A DNA stretch of 64,000 bases from Aestuariibaculum sp. M13 (GTDB taxonomy: Bacteria > Bacteroidota > Bacteroidia > Flavobacteriales > Flavobacteriaceae): positions 558,001-622,000 of the forward strand of contig NZ_JANIAC010000002.1 in assembly GCF_024723255.1 (NCBI RefSeq). The letters are read 5' to 3'. Position 1 is the first letter of the stretch. Each line of letters starts with the position of its first letter. The position numbers and the translations under genes were made by a program. Below the pieces are notes generated by a model, which was not told the DNA's origin, made no database searches, and worked only from the letters and a program-made list of their open reading frames with translations. Positions 27,329 through 35,340 of this stretch are shown here, in pieces.

Positions 27329-28400
27329 GAATTGAAATTTTTGCGCCGTTATAAAGCTTACCTTCAGCCGAAACGATATACGATTCATCAGCCGATAAAC
27401 CAGATAACACTTCCACCTGGTCGCCAAACGTTCTTCCTAAACGTAACCAGCGTAAAATAGCCGTATTACTTTGGCTTACGGTATACACACCAGACAACTG
27501 TCCATTATTAATAACCGCATCACTGGGTATTAAAACCATTGCGGTTTTAGCTTTGCGTTCCACCGGAAATTGTACGGTTGTAAACATACCAGATAAAATA
27601 TTCGCATCCGTTTTCTCTAAAACCACTTTTACTAAATACTGTCCACCTGTCTGACTCGCCGATGTACTTACTTCGGTCACTTTACCTTTTAAACTCTGGT
27701 TGATAGATTTCACTAAAACCGTTGCTTCTGTTCCTTTTTTAATCGCTGAAATTTCAGTTTCAGGAACCATAGCCATCACTTCGTAACTTCCTGGTGCTTC
27801 AACGGTAATAAGCGGCTGACCTGGATTGGCCATATCCCCTTTTTCTGCCATTTTACTGGTTACAACTCCAGAAAAAGGCGCTGTAATATTAGTATAAGCA
27901 AACTGTGCATTCACTTCATTTTCCATCTGTTTAGCGCCTTCTAAACGTGCTTTAGCCATTTCGTAACGCGCGGTCATATCGTCGAATTCTTTTTGTGAAG
28001 CACTATTGTTATCGTATAAACTTTTAAAACGATTATAATCTTTTTCGGCGTTATTAAAAGCCGCGGTTGCTTCGGTAATACCGGCATTAACCTGCGCTTT
28101 TTTAGCTTGTAAATCGGTATTATTAATGGCAACTAATAGCTGTCCTTTTTTAACGTTGTCTCCAACATTTACCAATACATTATTAATGTACCCCATCGTT
28201 CTGGTGCTTAAGGTAGCGCTGTTCTCCGCTTTAATTTTTCCACTTACGGCCAAAAATGGTGAGTTTCCATTCTCTGAAACCTGATTTACGGTAACCGCAA
28301 TTGCAGGTCTGTTATCTGCAACGGACTTCTTGTCATCACTTCCACAACTAGCGAATAAAACAGCTAGTGATAGTATTGTTAATGTGTATATTTTTTTCAT
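27324..28400 (-). CDS. RND periplasmic adaptor (membrane fusion lipoprotein)
   Basis: A 358-residue HlyD/AcrA-type adaptor with a lipoprotein signal (LFASC, Cys19). It shows a lipoyl half-motif GYINNVLVNVGDNVKKGQLL, a coiled-coil hairpin (about 95-155), a second lipoyl half FSGVVTSKMAEKGDMANPGQPL, then beta-barrel and membrane-proximal domains. It would bridge the permease to the TolC-like channel. The stop is 126 bases from the permease start, and that gap contains a repeat. Confidence 0.92.
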   Translation of the reverse strand: MKKIYTLTILSLAVLFASCGSDDKKSVADNRPAIAVTVNQVSENGNSPFLAVSGKIKAENSATLSTRTMGYINNVLVNVGDNVKKGQLLVAINNTDLQAKKAQVNAGITEATAAFNNAEKDYNRFKSLYDNNSASQKEFDDMTARYEMAKARLEGAKQMENEVNAQFAYTNITAPFSGVVTSKMAEKGDMANPGQPLITVEAPGSYEVMAMVPETEISAIKKGTEATVLVKSINQSLKGKVTEVSTSASQTGGQYLVKVVLEKTDANILSGMFTTVQFPVERKAKTAMVLIPSDAVINNGQLSGVYTVSQSNTAILRWLRLGRTFGDQVEVLSGLSADESYIVSAEGKLYNGAKISIQ

Positions 28401-28409
28401 CTCTTATCC

Positions 28410-29720
28410 TTATTCTTTAGTTAAAAATTCTAAGTATGCCTGCGCATAGTTATATTCAAAAATGGTTTGATAGTATTCTAATTGTTTTTGTGAAAACTGG
28501 GTTTCAGCCATCAATAAGTCTGAAGTTTTCTCTAAGCCTTCTTTAAATCTGTCTGTTCTGATTCTTAAAGATTCTTCAGATTGTTCTAACGCCAGTTTTG
28601 TTAAATTCAGCTTGTTTTCAGCGTCCTGCAACATACGTTTTGCCTTGTTAAGCTCTAGTTTGCTTTGTGATACATACTGATTGTATTCTAACTTCGATTT
28701 TTCGTATTCAGCTTTACTTTTCTGTGCTTTACCAAAACGTTTCGACCCCTGAAAAATATCCCAGCTTAATTGCGCACCAACCACATAACCACTGGCATCG
28801 GCTCTAAATATTTTATCGTCGTACATCTCGTAACTACCAAAAGCATTTAATCGAGGCAAAAACGTCATTTTATCAGCTTTACTCATGTCCTTATAAGCCT
28901 CACTTGCTAATTCCATAGCCTTGATATCGCTACGGTTTTCTGAAATACTTGAATTTTGAAAATCTAAGGCTTCAACTACCAAATCTTCGCTTGGCTTGTA
29001 AACCACATAGGTTTCATCGTTCATTAAAAACGATAGGTAATTTGAGGCATTCTGAACGTTACTTTTCGCATGTTGTAACTGCGCCTGAACTTCGCTTACA
29101 CGAACTTCCACGTTAAGGACATCGGCACGTTGTAAGTAGCCTTGCTTAAAACTATTGTCAGCTAAGGTTTTATTGGCATTGGCAGCCTCTAAAGCTTTAT
29201 TTAAAACATCAACCGCTTTGTAGGCTAACTGCAATTGCATATAAGCCTTATCGACTTCAAGCGCTAAATAATCTGAAGTACGCTGCGTTTGTAACGACAT
29301 CGCCTCCATTTTTGTTTTAGCAGCTTTACGCTGATAAATACCATCGGCATTGATTAAAGGTTGCTGAACTTCAATTTTCGTTGCGAAGTTTTGAGTTTTT
29401 GACGGATCGTTTAACAAGGCCGGATCGAAATCTGAAGCCGTTAAAATCTCCTGGTTTAATTTAGAACCAAAAGCCATAAGCGGATTTGTTGTAGAAATTC
29501 CGGTATGGCTTGCAGTTATATTTGGTAAGAATACAGCATTTGTTTGCCTGAAATCGGCCTGCGCTTTATTGAATTCTTCCTCCGATATTTTTATCGATGT
29601 GTTTTCTTCCTGAACTCTGCTTAAAGCTTCTGCCTTAGATAACAGAACAGTTTCCTGTGCCTGAGACACCAAAGCGAGACTGAGAAAACTAAATATTAAT
29701 ACACCTATTTTGTTCTTCAT
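28410..29720 (-). CDS. TolC family outer-membrane efflux channel
   Basis: A 436-residue protein with a signal peptide (about 1-21) and two tandem outer-membrane-efflux repeats made of long helical hairpins. The start has LSKAEALSRVQEENTSIKISEEE and the end has EGLEKTSDLLMAETQFSQKQLEYYQTIFEYNYAQAYLEFL split over the last helices, both usual for TolC homologues. It is the first gene of the leftward RND operon (channel, adaptor, permease, PII-like, DUF2892), 9 bases before the adaptor. Confidence 0.92.
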   Translation of the reverse strand: MKNKIGVLIFSFLSLALVSQAQETVLLSKAEALSRVQEENTSIKISEEEFNKAQADFRQTNAVFLPNITASHTGISTTNPLMAFGSKLNQEILTASDFDPALLNDPSKTQNFATKIEVQQPLINADGIYQRKAAKTKMEAMSLQTQRTSDYLALEVDKAYMQLQLAYKAVDVLNKALEAANANKTLADNSFKQGYLQRADVLNVEVRVSEVQAQLQHAKSNVQNASNYLSFLMNDETYVVYKPSEDLVVEALDFQNSSISENRSDIKAMELASEAYKDMSKADKMTFLPRLNAFGSYEMYDDKIFRADASGYVVGAQLSWDIFQGSKRFGKAQKSKAEYEKSKLEYNQYVSQSKLELNKAKRMLQDAENKLNLTKLALEQSEESLRIRTDRFKEGLEKTSDLLMAETQFSQKQLEYYQTIFEYNYAQAYLEFLTKE

Positions 29721-29740
29721 AATTACTTAAATTAATAATT

Positions 29741-29806
29741 CAAAAGTAGGTCGGTAGATATTTATTTTCAGTAACTTATGTTACTTCAATGTGTAACAAA
29801 GGTTAC
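29741..29806 (-). promoter_or_regulatory. RND operon promoter with twin palindromic operators
   Basis: On the minus strand a perfect -7 box TACTTTTG (plus-strand 29741-29748) is preceded by two GTAAC-N4-GTTAC palindromes (29771-29784 and 29793-29806), 22 bases centre to centre. No good -33 TTTG is present, which fits an activator-dependent promoter, with a dimeric regulator such as a Crp/Fnr protein binding on one face of the helix. Confidence 0.65.
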
Positions 29807-29858
29807 ATAATCAATTATCTGGAAGAGATACCAATCTTATTTAATATGTATTTGTGGG

Positions 29859-30701
29859 CTATTCGCGTTTTGGTAAAACTAATAAAGGAATATTTATATT
29901 AAATGCGAAAGTTTCTGCCTGATGTTCTACAAAAACCGTTTCTAAAAACGAGTGTTTTTTATTTATCATGGCAATTAACTTTATATTGTTATTGGTTATA
30001 TATCCCTGAATGGCATCGAAAATATCCTGAACATTAGTTTCTATCATTTTATAAGATACATCTTCAAAGTGTTCATTGAAAAAGTCAACATCTCGAAACA
30101 GTTCTTTAGGATCTGAATTTTCCAACACCACATGTAAAACGCTAAGCTTACTACTATTTTTAGCTATAATTTCATCAAGCAGTCTTAATTCCTGCATGTT
30201 ATATAAGGATTGAAAACTGGTGGTGAAGGCTACATCCTGCAAACCTGTAAATTCATATTCATCAGGAATTACCAATACCGGAACTTCACAGTGTTGCAAT
30301 ACTTTAACCGTATTACTACCAAAAAGCTTTTTGCTTAAACCTGATGCTCCTTTGGTTCCCATAATAATTAAATTCACATCATTATTAATGACCGCCTGAT
30401 TTATGGCATCGGTAAAATTATCATAATCGACTAATGAAAAGAATTCATGTTTTTCATTTTTATAGGTTTTAACCAACTTAGCTATTAATTTGTCAACAGA
30501 TACTTTTGCTGCTTCAACAACTGTATCATAGACAACGCCTGTTGGGTTTGCCATCATTAAATCATCAGATATATAAGATCCCACACGCTGTACATTCATA
30601 ATATAAAAGTTACAGGTTTGATTTTTAAACATCTTCATTGCATAATCGATAGCATTTAATGAATTATCTGAAAAGTCCGTAGGTAATAAAATCGTTTTCA
30701 T
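29859..30701 (-). CDS. Tandem-domain universal stress protein
   Basis: A 280-residue cytoplasmic UspA-family protein with two Usp domains (1-145 and about 155-280). The first keeps the ATP-binding pattern MGTKGASGLSKKLFGSNTVKVL and opens with ILLPTDFSDNSLNAIDYA. The second lacks the glycine motif and is probably structural. Usp proteins respond to starvation and redox stress. It lies directly upstream of the RND operator region on the same strand. Confidence 0.9.
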   Translation of the reverse strand: MKTILLPTDFSDNSLNAIDYAMKMFKNQTCNFYIMNVQRVGSYISDDLMMANPTGVVYDTVVEAAKVSVDKLIAKLVKTYKNEKHEFFSLVDYDNFTDAINQAVINNDVNLIIMGTKGASGLSKKLFGSNTVKVLQHCEVPVLVIPDEYEFTGLQDVAFTTSFQSLYNMQELRLLDEIIAKNSSKLSVLHVVLENSDPKELFRDVDFFNEHFEDVSYKMIETNVQDIFDAIQGYITNNNIKLIAMINKKHSFLETVFVEHQAETFAFNINIPLLVLPKRE

Positions 30702-30926
30702 AATTAAAAGTTTTTCTTGTCACTCGCTGTTTCCTGTCTGAATAATAAACAATTAAAATTCAGATATATAAAAATACAATTTGTTAGGCATACAAATCAT
30801 GACAATTATCAGTATTCCTACATCAACACTTACAAACAAACAAAAATTAGCATAATAGATTAAAGCATTGTATTTTCGGCACAATAAATGATAATCCTGT
30901 CGTTATACATTATAATCTATAATCAT

Positions 30927-31694
30927 ATGAAAAGCATCCCATTTCTATTCATGCTATTCTTAGCATCTTTAACTGCCATAGCACAAAACACAGCGGTTGG
31001 TTATAACGAAAAACTAACCTATACCGCTTCTTACAATATGTCTGGTGTATTAAACGACATTGCAGAAGTGACTATGGAAACCAGCCCGGTAAAAACGTCT
31101 AAAGCAACTTTATTACGTTTAAAATGTACAGCCGTAACTTACAGCAAGTGGGACAACTTTTTTAAAATAAGAGATTTATACGAAAGTTATGTAAGCCCAA
31201 AAACTCTTACTCCTTATTTATATTCACGCGACATTAACGAAGGTGGCTATTATAAATACATGAAATATACTTTTAGCCATAGCACCGGAACCGTTAAATC
31301 GTTAATGAAAAAGAAAAATAATTACGAGGAAAACAAAACCGTAAAAATAAATGCAGGGACAAAAGACATTGTTTCTACGATTTATAATCTAAGATTAATA
31401 GATTTTAGTGCCATGAAAGTTGGTTCTAAAAAAAGTTTTACTATTATCTTTGACCGCGAAGAAACCAAAGGTCAGGTAACATACTTAGGTAAAGAAACCA
31501 TTAGTACAGCTATTGGTAAAAAAGAATGTTACAAATTAGCTGTTGGATCTAGTGACAATGTGTTACAAGGAACAAACAGTAACCTTATTTGGCTTACTGC
31601 CGATGCTAATAAGATTTTGGTTTACGGTAAATTTAAAATTCCAGTGGGTAACGGTGAATTAAAAATTAAATCGGCTACAGGATTAAAAAATTAA
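30927..31694 (+). CDS. DUF3108 secreted protein
   Basis: A 255-residue exported protein; the ATG at 30927 begins a clean signal peptide (MKSIPFLFMLFLASLTAIAQ). The body contains GYNEKLTYTASYNMSGVLNDIAEVTM and later DFSAMKVGSKKSFTIIFDREETKGQVTYLG, close to DUF3108, a beta-barrel-like periplasmic family of unknown function. It precedes the acidic repeat protein by 7 bases, so the two are probably one transcript. Confidence 0.78.
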   Translation: MKSIPFLFMLFLASLTAIAQNTAVGYNEKLTYTASYNMSGVLNDIAEVTMETSPVKTSKATLLRLKCTAVTYSKWDNFFKIRDLYESYVSPKTLTPYLYSRDINEGGYYKYMKYTFSHSTGTVKSLMKKKNNYEENKTVKINAGTKDIVSTIYNLRLIDFSAMKVGSKKSFTIIFDREETKGQVTYLGKETISTAIGKKECYKLAVGSSDNVLQGTNSNLIWLTADANKILVYGKFKIPVGNGELKIKSATGLKN

Positions 31695-31701
31695 TTTTAG
31701 A

Positions 31702-32214
31702 ATGAAAAAAACACTAACCATATTTGCTGTTATAGCTTCTGTTTTCGCTGTCATATTATCAGTATTACCAGTTTCTAATCTCGCTATTTTCCCGGGAATT
31801 GCAGCTCTTTTGCTTGCCGGAGGTGCCTTCTATTTAGGAAAGAAAACAGGAGAAGTAAAAAAATTAGTTCAGTTTTCATTTCTATTAACTATAATGGCTT
31901 TGGCGGTTACCACTTACAAAGCCGCTTTTACCGTTACAGAAGTAGAAAATACGGAAGCATTAGAAGCTAAAGAAGAGGAGTTTGAAGAAGCTGCTATTGA
32001 AGAATTAGAAGGTCTAGAACTTGAAATTGATGAAGCCGAACTAGGTGATTTAGAAATAGACGACGCAGCCATTGAAACTATTGAAATCGACGAACCTCAA
32101 ATAGAATCTTTAGAAATTAATGAGGCTGAATTAGAAAATCTTGAAATAAAAGCTAATGAGATTATAGAATCTGAAATTGAAGCTTCAGATTTAGAAAACT
32201 TAGAAATTAATTAG
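31702..32214 (+). CDS. Membrane protein with acidic decapeptide repeats
   Basis: A 170-residue protein with three N-terminal hydrophobic segments (about 4-22, 24-46, 57-73) and a highly acidic tail. From residue 107 the tail is a run of six near-10-residue repeats (LEIDEAELGD, LEIDDAAIET, IEIDEPQIES, LEINEAELEN, then two irregular ones), ending LEIN at 170. Periodic Leu/Ile every fifth residue suggests a small beta-solenoid or amphipathic helix rather than a disordered tail. Family not recognised. Confidence 0.65.
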   Translation: MKKTLTIFAVIASVFAVILSVLPVSNLAIFPGIAALLLAGGAFYLGKKTGEVKKLVQFSFLLTIMALAVTTYKAAFTVTEVENTEALEAKEEEFEEAAIEELEGLELEIDEAELGDLEIDDAAIETIEIDEPQIESLEINEAELENLEIKANEIIESEIEASDLENLEIN

Positions 32215-32235
32215 TAAGTAATTTCCTGTTTTTAT

Positions 32236-32316
32236 TATATTTGGGATAGGAACAAAAAATGAAACTCACACTTTCAACATTTTTCTGCCCCAAGGAATGA
32301 TGGTTGTAAGTTTCAT
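32236..32316 (+). promoter_or_regulatory. Promoter -7 box and leader inverted repeat of M28 gene
   Basis: A perfect TATATTTG -7 box (32236-32243) is followed by a leader carrying ATGAAACT (32259-32266) and AGTTTCAT (32309-32316). They can pair into an 8-bp stem reinforced by an inner CAAC / GTTG, just before the peptidase ATG at 32335. Confidence 0.45.
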
Positions 32317-32334
32317 GTGATATAACACAAACAC

Positions 32335-33390
32335 ATGAAAATCTTCTGCATAATCTCTGCACTTACCCTCGTGGGTACATGTGCTACACCTAAGTATACT
32401 ACTAAAATTGAAAATATTAAAAATAGTATACAGTTGGTCGATAAGCCTTGGGTTACCAAATATGCAAGCACCATCACTTCAGAAGAACTAAAAACACATC
32501 TCTACAAGTTTGCATCTAAAGAATTTAAAGGGAGACGCGTAGGTGAACCGGGACAAAAAAAAGCGGCTCATTTCTTAAAATCCTATTATCAAACAGAAAA
32601 CATAACCTCCCCTTTGGGAGATACCATTAATTATTATCAAAAAATACCTCAAGATTTTTTCCTTAAAGACATAAAACCTACCGAAAATGTCATGGCATTT
32701 ATTGAAGGAAGTATAGTTCCTGAAGAAATAATTATTATATCTGCACATTTAGACCATTTAGGCATTAGCGATAAGGGGGAAACTTATTTTGGTGCCGACG
32801 ATGATGCCTCGGGAACAGTGGCGCTTATGGAAATGGCACAGGCTTTTAAACTGGCTAAAAAAGAAGGTCACGGTCCGAAACGCAGTATTTTGTTTCTACA
32901 TTTAACCGCCGAAGAAATTGGAAAAAAAGGCTCAGAATACTATACCTTACATCCCGTATTTCCGTTAGAAAACACCGTAACTAATCTGAACATGGATATG
33001 ATAGGTCGTATAGACGATGTTCATAAAAACAATCCCAATTACCTTTATTTAATTGGTGCAGACCGGATTAGTAAAGAATTACATTATATTTCCGAAGAAG
33101 TAAATAACACCTTCTTTCATATCGATTTAGATTACCGTTATAATGCTGAAAATGACAGAAATCAGTACTATACCAGATCTGATCATTATAATTTTGCGGC
33201 TAAGGGTATCCCGGTTATTTTCTATTTTAATGGCGAACACAGCGATTACCACCAACCTACAGACACACCAGACAAAATAGAATTCGATTTATTAGAGCAG
33301 CGTACACGATTTATTTTTGCCACCGCATGGCAAATTGCAAATCAAAACCACCGATTACTAACCGATGAGAATAACCATTTGTTAAATTAA
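32335..33390 (+). CDS. M28 family metallopeptidase lipoprotein
   Basis: A 351-residue zinc aminopeptidase-like protein with a lipoprotein-type start (LVGTC, Cys16). Metal and catalytic residues are visible in order: SAHLDHLG (His, catalytic Asp), GADDDASG (bridging Asp), TAEEIG (general base and ligand Glu), MDMIG (Asp) and DYHQPTDTPDK (His). The YHQPTDTPDK motif is the usual C-terminal M28 signature. It is probably an envelope dipeptide or amino-acid-releasing enzyme. The next gene is a close paralogue, so this is a tandem duplication. Confidence 0.9.
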   Translation: MKIFCIISALTLVGTCATPKYTTKIENIKNSIQLVDKPWVTKYASTITSEELKTHLYKFASKEFKGRRVGEPGQKKAAHFLKSYYQTENITSPLGDTINYYQKIPQDFFLKDIKPTENVMAFIEGSIVPEEIIIISAHLDHLGISDKGETYFGADDDASGTVALMEMAQAFKLAKKEGHGPKRSILFLHLTAEEIGKKGSEYYTLHPVFPLENTVTNLNMDMIGRIDDVHKNNPNYLYLIGADRISKELHYISEEVNNTFFHIDLDYRYNAENDRNQYYTRSDHYNFAAKGIPVIFYFNGEHSDYHQPTDTPDKIEFDLLEQRTRFIFATAWQIANQNHRLLTDENNHLLN

Positions 33391-33454
33391 TTTCAAAATC
33401 GGGTAAGCTATAAATTCATTTTTGTAATATTAGAGTCTAAATAAATTTAACTTC

Positions 33455-34465
33455 ATGAAACGACTAAGTGTCTTTTTATGTACCGCCCTATTAATTACAT
33501 CGTGCGGTACATCGCAAAACAATAAGCAACAAGATAAAGAAGATTTATCTGCAACTTATGCTGCAACCATAACTTCAGATGAATTAAAAGAAGCTTTGTA
33601 TACCTATGCTTCAGATGATTTTGAAGGTAGAAAAACAGGTGAACCTGGACAAAAAAAGGCGGTAAACTTCCTAAAAGATCACTACGAAAGTTTAGGTATA
33701 GAATCACCAATTGCTAAAGGCGATTATTTTCAAGATATTCCAGAGTCGTTCTTTTCAAATAAGGCTAAAGCTTCTGAAAATGTAGTGGCTTACATTAAAG
33801 GATCTGAAAAACCAGATGAAATTATAGTAATTTCAGCACATTTAGATCATATTGGTGTTAATGGCAATGGAAAAATTAATAATGGTGCAGACGACGATGG
33901 TTCAGGAACCGTAGCCATTTTAGAAATTGCAGAAGCCTTTAAAAAAGCAGCCAATGAAGGACACGGACCAAAACGTAGTATTTTATTTTTACACGTTACT
34001 GGTGAAGAAATTGGTTTATTTGGTTCAAGATACTACACCGATGTCGACCCTATTTTTCCATTAGAAAATACAGTTGCCGATTTAAATATCGATATGATAG
34101 GACGAGTTGATAAAAAGCATGAAGATAATCGTAACTATGTGTACCTTATTGGATCAGATAAACTAAGCACCGAGTTACACAACATTTCTGAAGAAGTAAA
34201 CAAAAAGTACATTAATATGGACTTTGACTACAAATATAACGACGACAACGATCCTAATCGTTTTTATTATCGTAGCGACCACTACAACTTTGCAAAAAAT
34301 AACATTCCGGTTATTTTCTATTTTAACGGCACCCACGACGATTATCACAGACCATCGGATACTCCTGATAAAATTCAATACGACTTATTAGAAACCCGCG
34401 CACGCCTGGTATTTCATACTGCCTGGGAACTGGCTAATCGAAAAGAAAGAATAAAATTAGATTAA
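33455..34465 (+). CDS. M28 family metallopeptidase lipoprotein, paralogue
   Basis: A 336-residue paralogue of the upstream peptidase with lipobox LITSC (Cys17) and all five metal-site motifs: SAHLDHIG, GADDDGSG, TGEEIG, IDMIG and DYHRPSDTPDK. The two proteins align almost end to end; the main differences are the signal peptide and the second metal loop. A 64-base gap with its own leader and a terminator after the gene suggest independent or shared rightward transcription. Confidence 0.9.
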   Translation: MKRLSVFLCTALLITSCGTSQNNKQQDKEDLSATYAATITSDELKEALYTYASDDFEGRKTGEPGQKKAVNFLKDHYESLGIESPIAKGDYFQDIPESFFSNKAKASENVVAYIKGSEKPDEIIVISAHLDHIGVNGNGKINNGADDDGSGTVAILEIAEAFKKAANEGHGPKRSILFLHVTGEEIGLFGSRYYTDVDPIFPLENTVADLNIDMIGRVDKKHEDNRNYVYLIGSDKLSTELHNISEEVNKKYINMDFDYKYNDDNDPNRFYYRSDHYNFAKNNIPVIFYFNGTHDDYHRPSDTPDKIQYDLLETRARLVFHTAWELANRKERIKLD

Positions 34466-34480
34466 ACTGATAATTCATAA

Positions 34481-34516
34481 AAAAGCCTCTCATTAAGAAA
34501 TGAGAGGCTTTTTTAT
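34481..34516 (+). terminator. Intrinsic terminator after the M28 pair
   Basis: Stem AAAGCCTCTCATT / AATGAGAGGCTTT with a short loop and T-run. Confidence 0.88.
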
Positions 34517-34583
34517 TTTCCTCAATTTCATATCAAAACCCAGTAAACTTTTATAAAACGCCTTAATTAATTAGTTTTACAGC

Positions 34584-34760
34584 ATGGAATACACAAAATT
34601 AAAAGACCAGCTACCCGAAGACGAAGGTAAATACAACGTAAATATTAAATCAGGAAAAGGATTTAGAGAAAGCATAGCTATCTGGACACCTCATGTTGGA
34701 TTTGTTCTAATTGATGATAGTTTAGTAAACGATGAATATATTGAAGGATGGCATATTTAA
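34584..34760 (+). CDS. Small hypothetical protein
   Basis: A 58-codon frame from ATG 34584 to TAA 34760. The product is hydrophilic, starts MEYTKLKDQLPEDEGKYNV and ends NDEYIEGWHI, with no membrane segment or known motif. It lies between a terminator and the tRNA-Ser promoter. Coding is supported only by uninterrupted frame and balanced composition; it may be a lineage-specific small protein. Confidence 0.4.
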   Translation: MEYTKLKDQLPEDEGKYNVNIKSGKGFRESIAIWTPHVGFVLIDDSLVNDEYIEGWHI

Positions 34761-34907
34761 TAGTCTAAAACTTGACCAATATCAAAACTGAGAGAAGAAT
34801 TATGGACTTCATAATCACTTTTCAAAAATTATTTAACATACAATTTACTAAAGCCCAACATGTTTACTTTCCGGCATGAAATTTAAACAAACTAAAACGT
34901 AAAAATG

Positions 34908-34939
34908 TTTGATATAATAGTAAAAGGTTATTATATTTG
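34908..34939 (+). promoter_or_regulatory. tRNA-Ser promoter
   Basis: TTTG (34908-34911), 20 bases, then TATATTTG (34932-34939): an ideal Bacteroidetes housekeeping promoter 36 bases before the tRNA. Confidence 0.85.
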
Positions 34940-34975
34940 CACCCGCAATCAGGAAATACCTGATGAGACACTCAA

Positions 34976-35060
34976 GGAGAAATGGCAGAGTGGTCGAATG
35001 CGGCGGTCTTGAAAACCGTTGAGGGTCACACCTCCGGGGGTTCGAATCCCTCTTTCTCCG
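34976..35060 (+). tRNA. tRNA-Ser (UGA)
   Basis: Acceptor stem GGAGAAA / TTTCTCC with discriminator G, anticodon loop CTTGAAA giving anticodon TGA, a long variable arm (GAGGGTCACACCTC) as in serine tRNAs, and T-loop GGTTCGAATCC. No CCA is encoded. Its 3' end is the attachment site of the integrative element. Confidence 0.95.
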
Positions 35061-35061
35061 C
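35049..35061 (+). other. attL core (13-bp direct repeat)
   Basis: CCTCTTTCTCCGC overlapping the last 12 bases of tRNA-Ser; identical to 60856-60868. Confidence 0.85.
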
Positions 35062-35097
35062 TGATAAAGTAGTCAAAAGACGCTTTAAAAATCAAAA

Positions 35098-35129
35098 CCC
35101 TTTAAACATCAGTGTTTAGAGGGTTTTTT
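35098..35129 (+). terminator. Element-borne terminator behind tRNA-Ser
   Basis: Stem CCCTTTAAACA / TGTTTAGAGGG, T6 tail. Since it lies inside the element, it replaces the native terminator now displaced to 60872. Confidence 0.8.
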
Positions 35130-35173
35130 ATTTTTGGCAAGTACTCAAAATACCCATTAATTGTCAAATCTAA

Positions 35174-35256
35174 GTTACCCTATAGGTTACCCTAGCCTAG
35201 TTACCCTGATAATTACCCAAGTTGTTACCCTGACAAATTTAAAAATATTGGGTAAC
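35174..35256 (+). repeat. GTTACCC repeat cluster (left integrase arm sites)
   Basis: GTTACCC occurs at 35174, 35186, 35200 and 35224, a variant ATTACCC at 35212, and an inverted GGGTAAC at 35250. The first two form GTTACCCTATAGGTTACCC, which recurs exactly near the right end. Probable arm-type binding sites for integrase or excisionase. Confidence 0.7.
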
Positions 35257-35265
35257 TGATAATTC

Positions 35266-35294
35266 AGGGAATCCTTGGGAATCCCTAGCTATAC
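35266..35294 (+). promoter_or_regulatory. GGGAATCC operator copy 1 (integrase)
   Basis: AGGGAATCCTTGGGAATCCC followed by TAGCTATAC, 47 bases upstream of the integrase ATG. It has two more copies in the element, at 37657 and 56228 (minus). Confidence 0.65.
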
Positions 35295-35340
35295 CGTTGT
35301 TTTACAAATAATTTTACCAAAATTTTAAATTTATAATATT

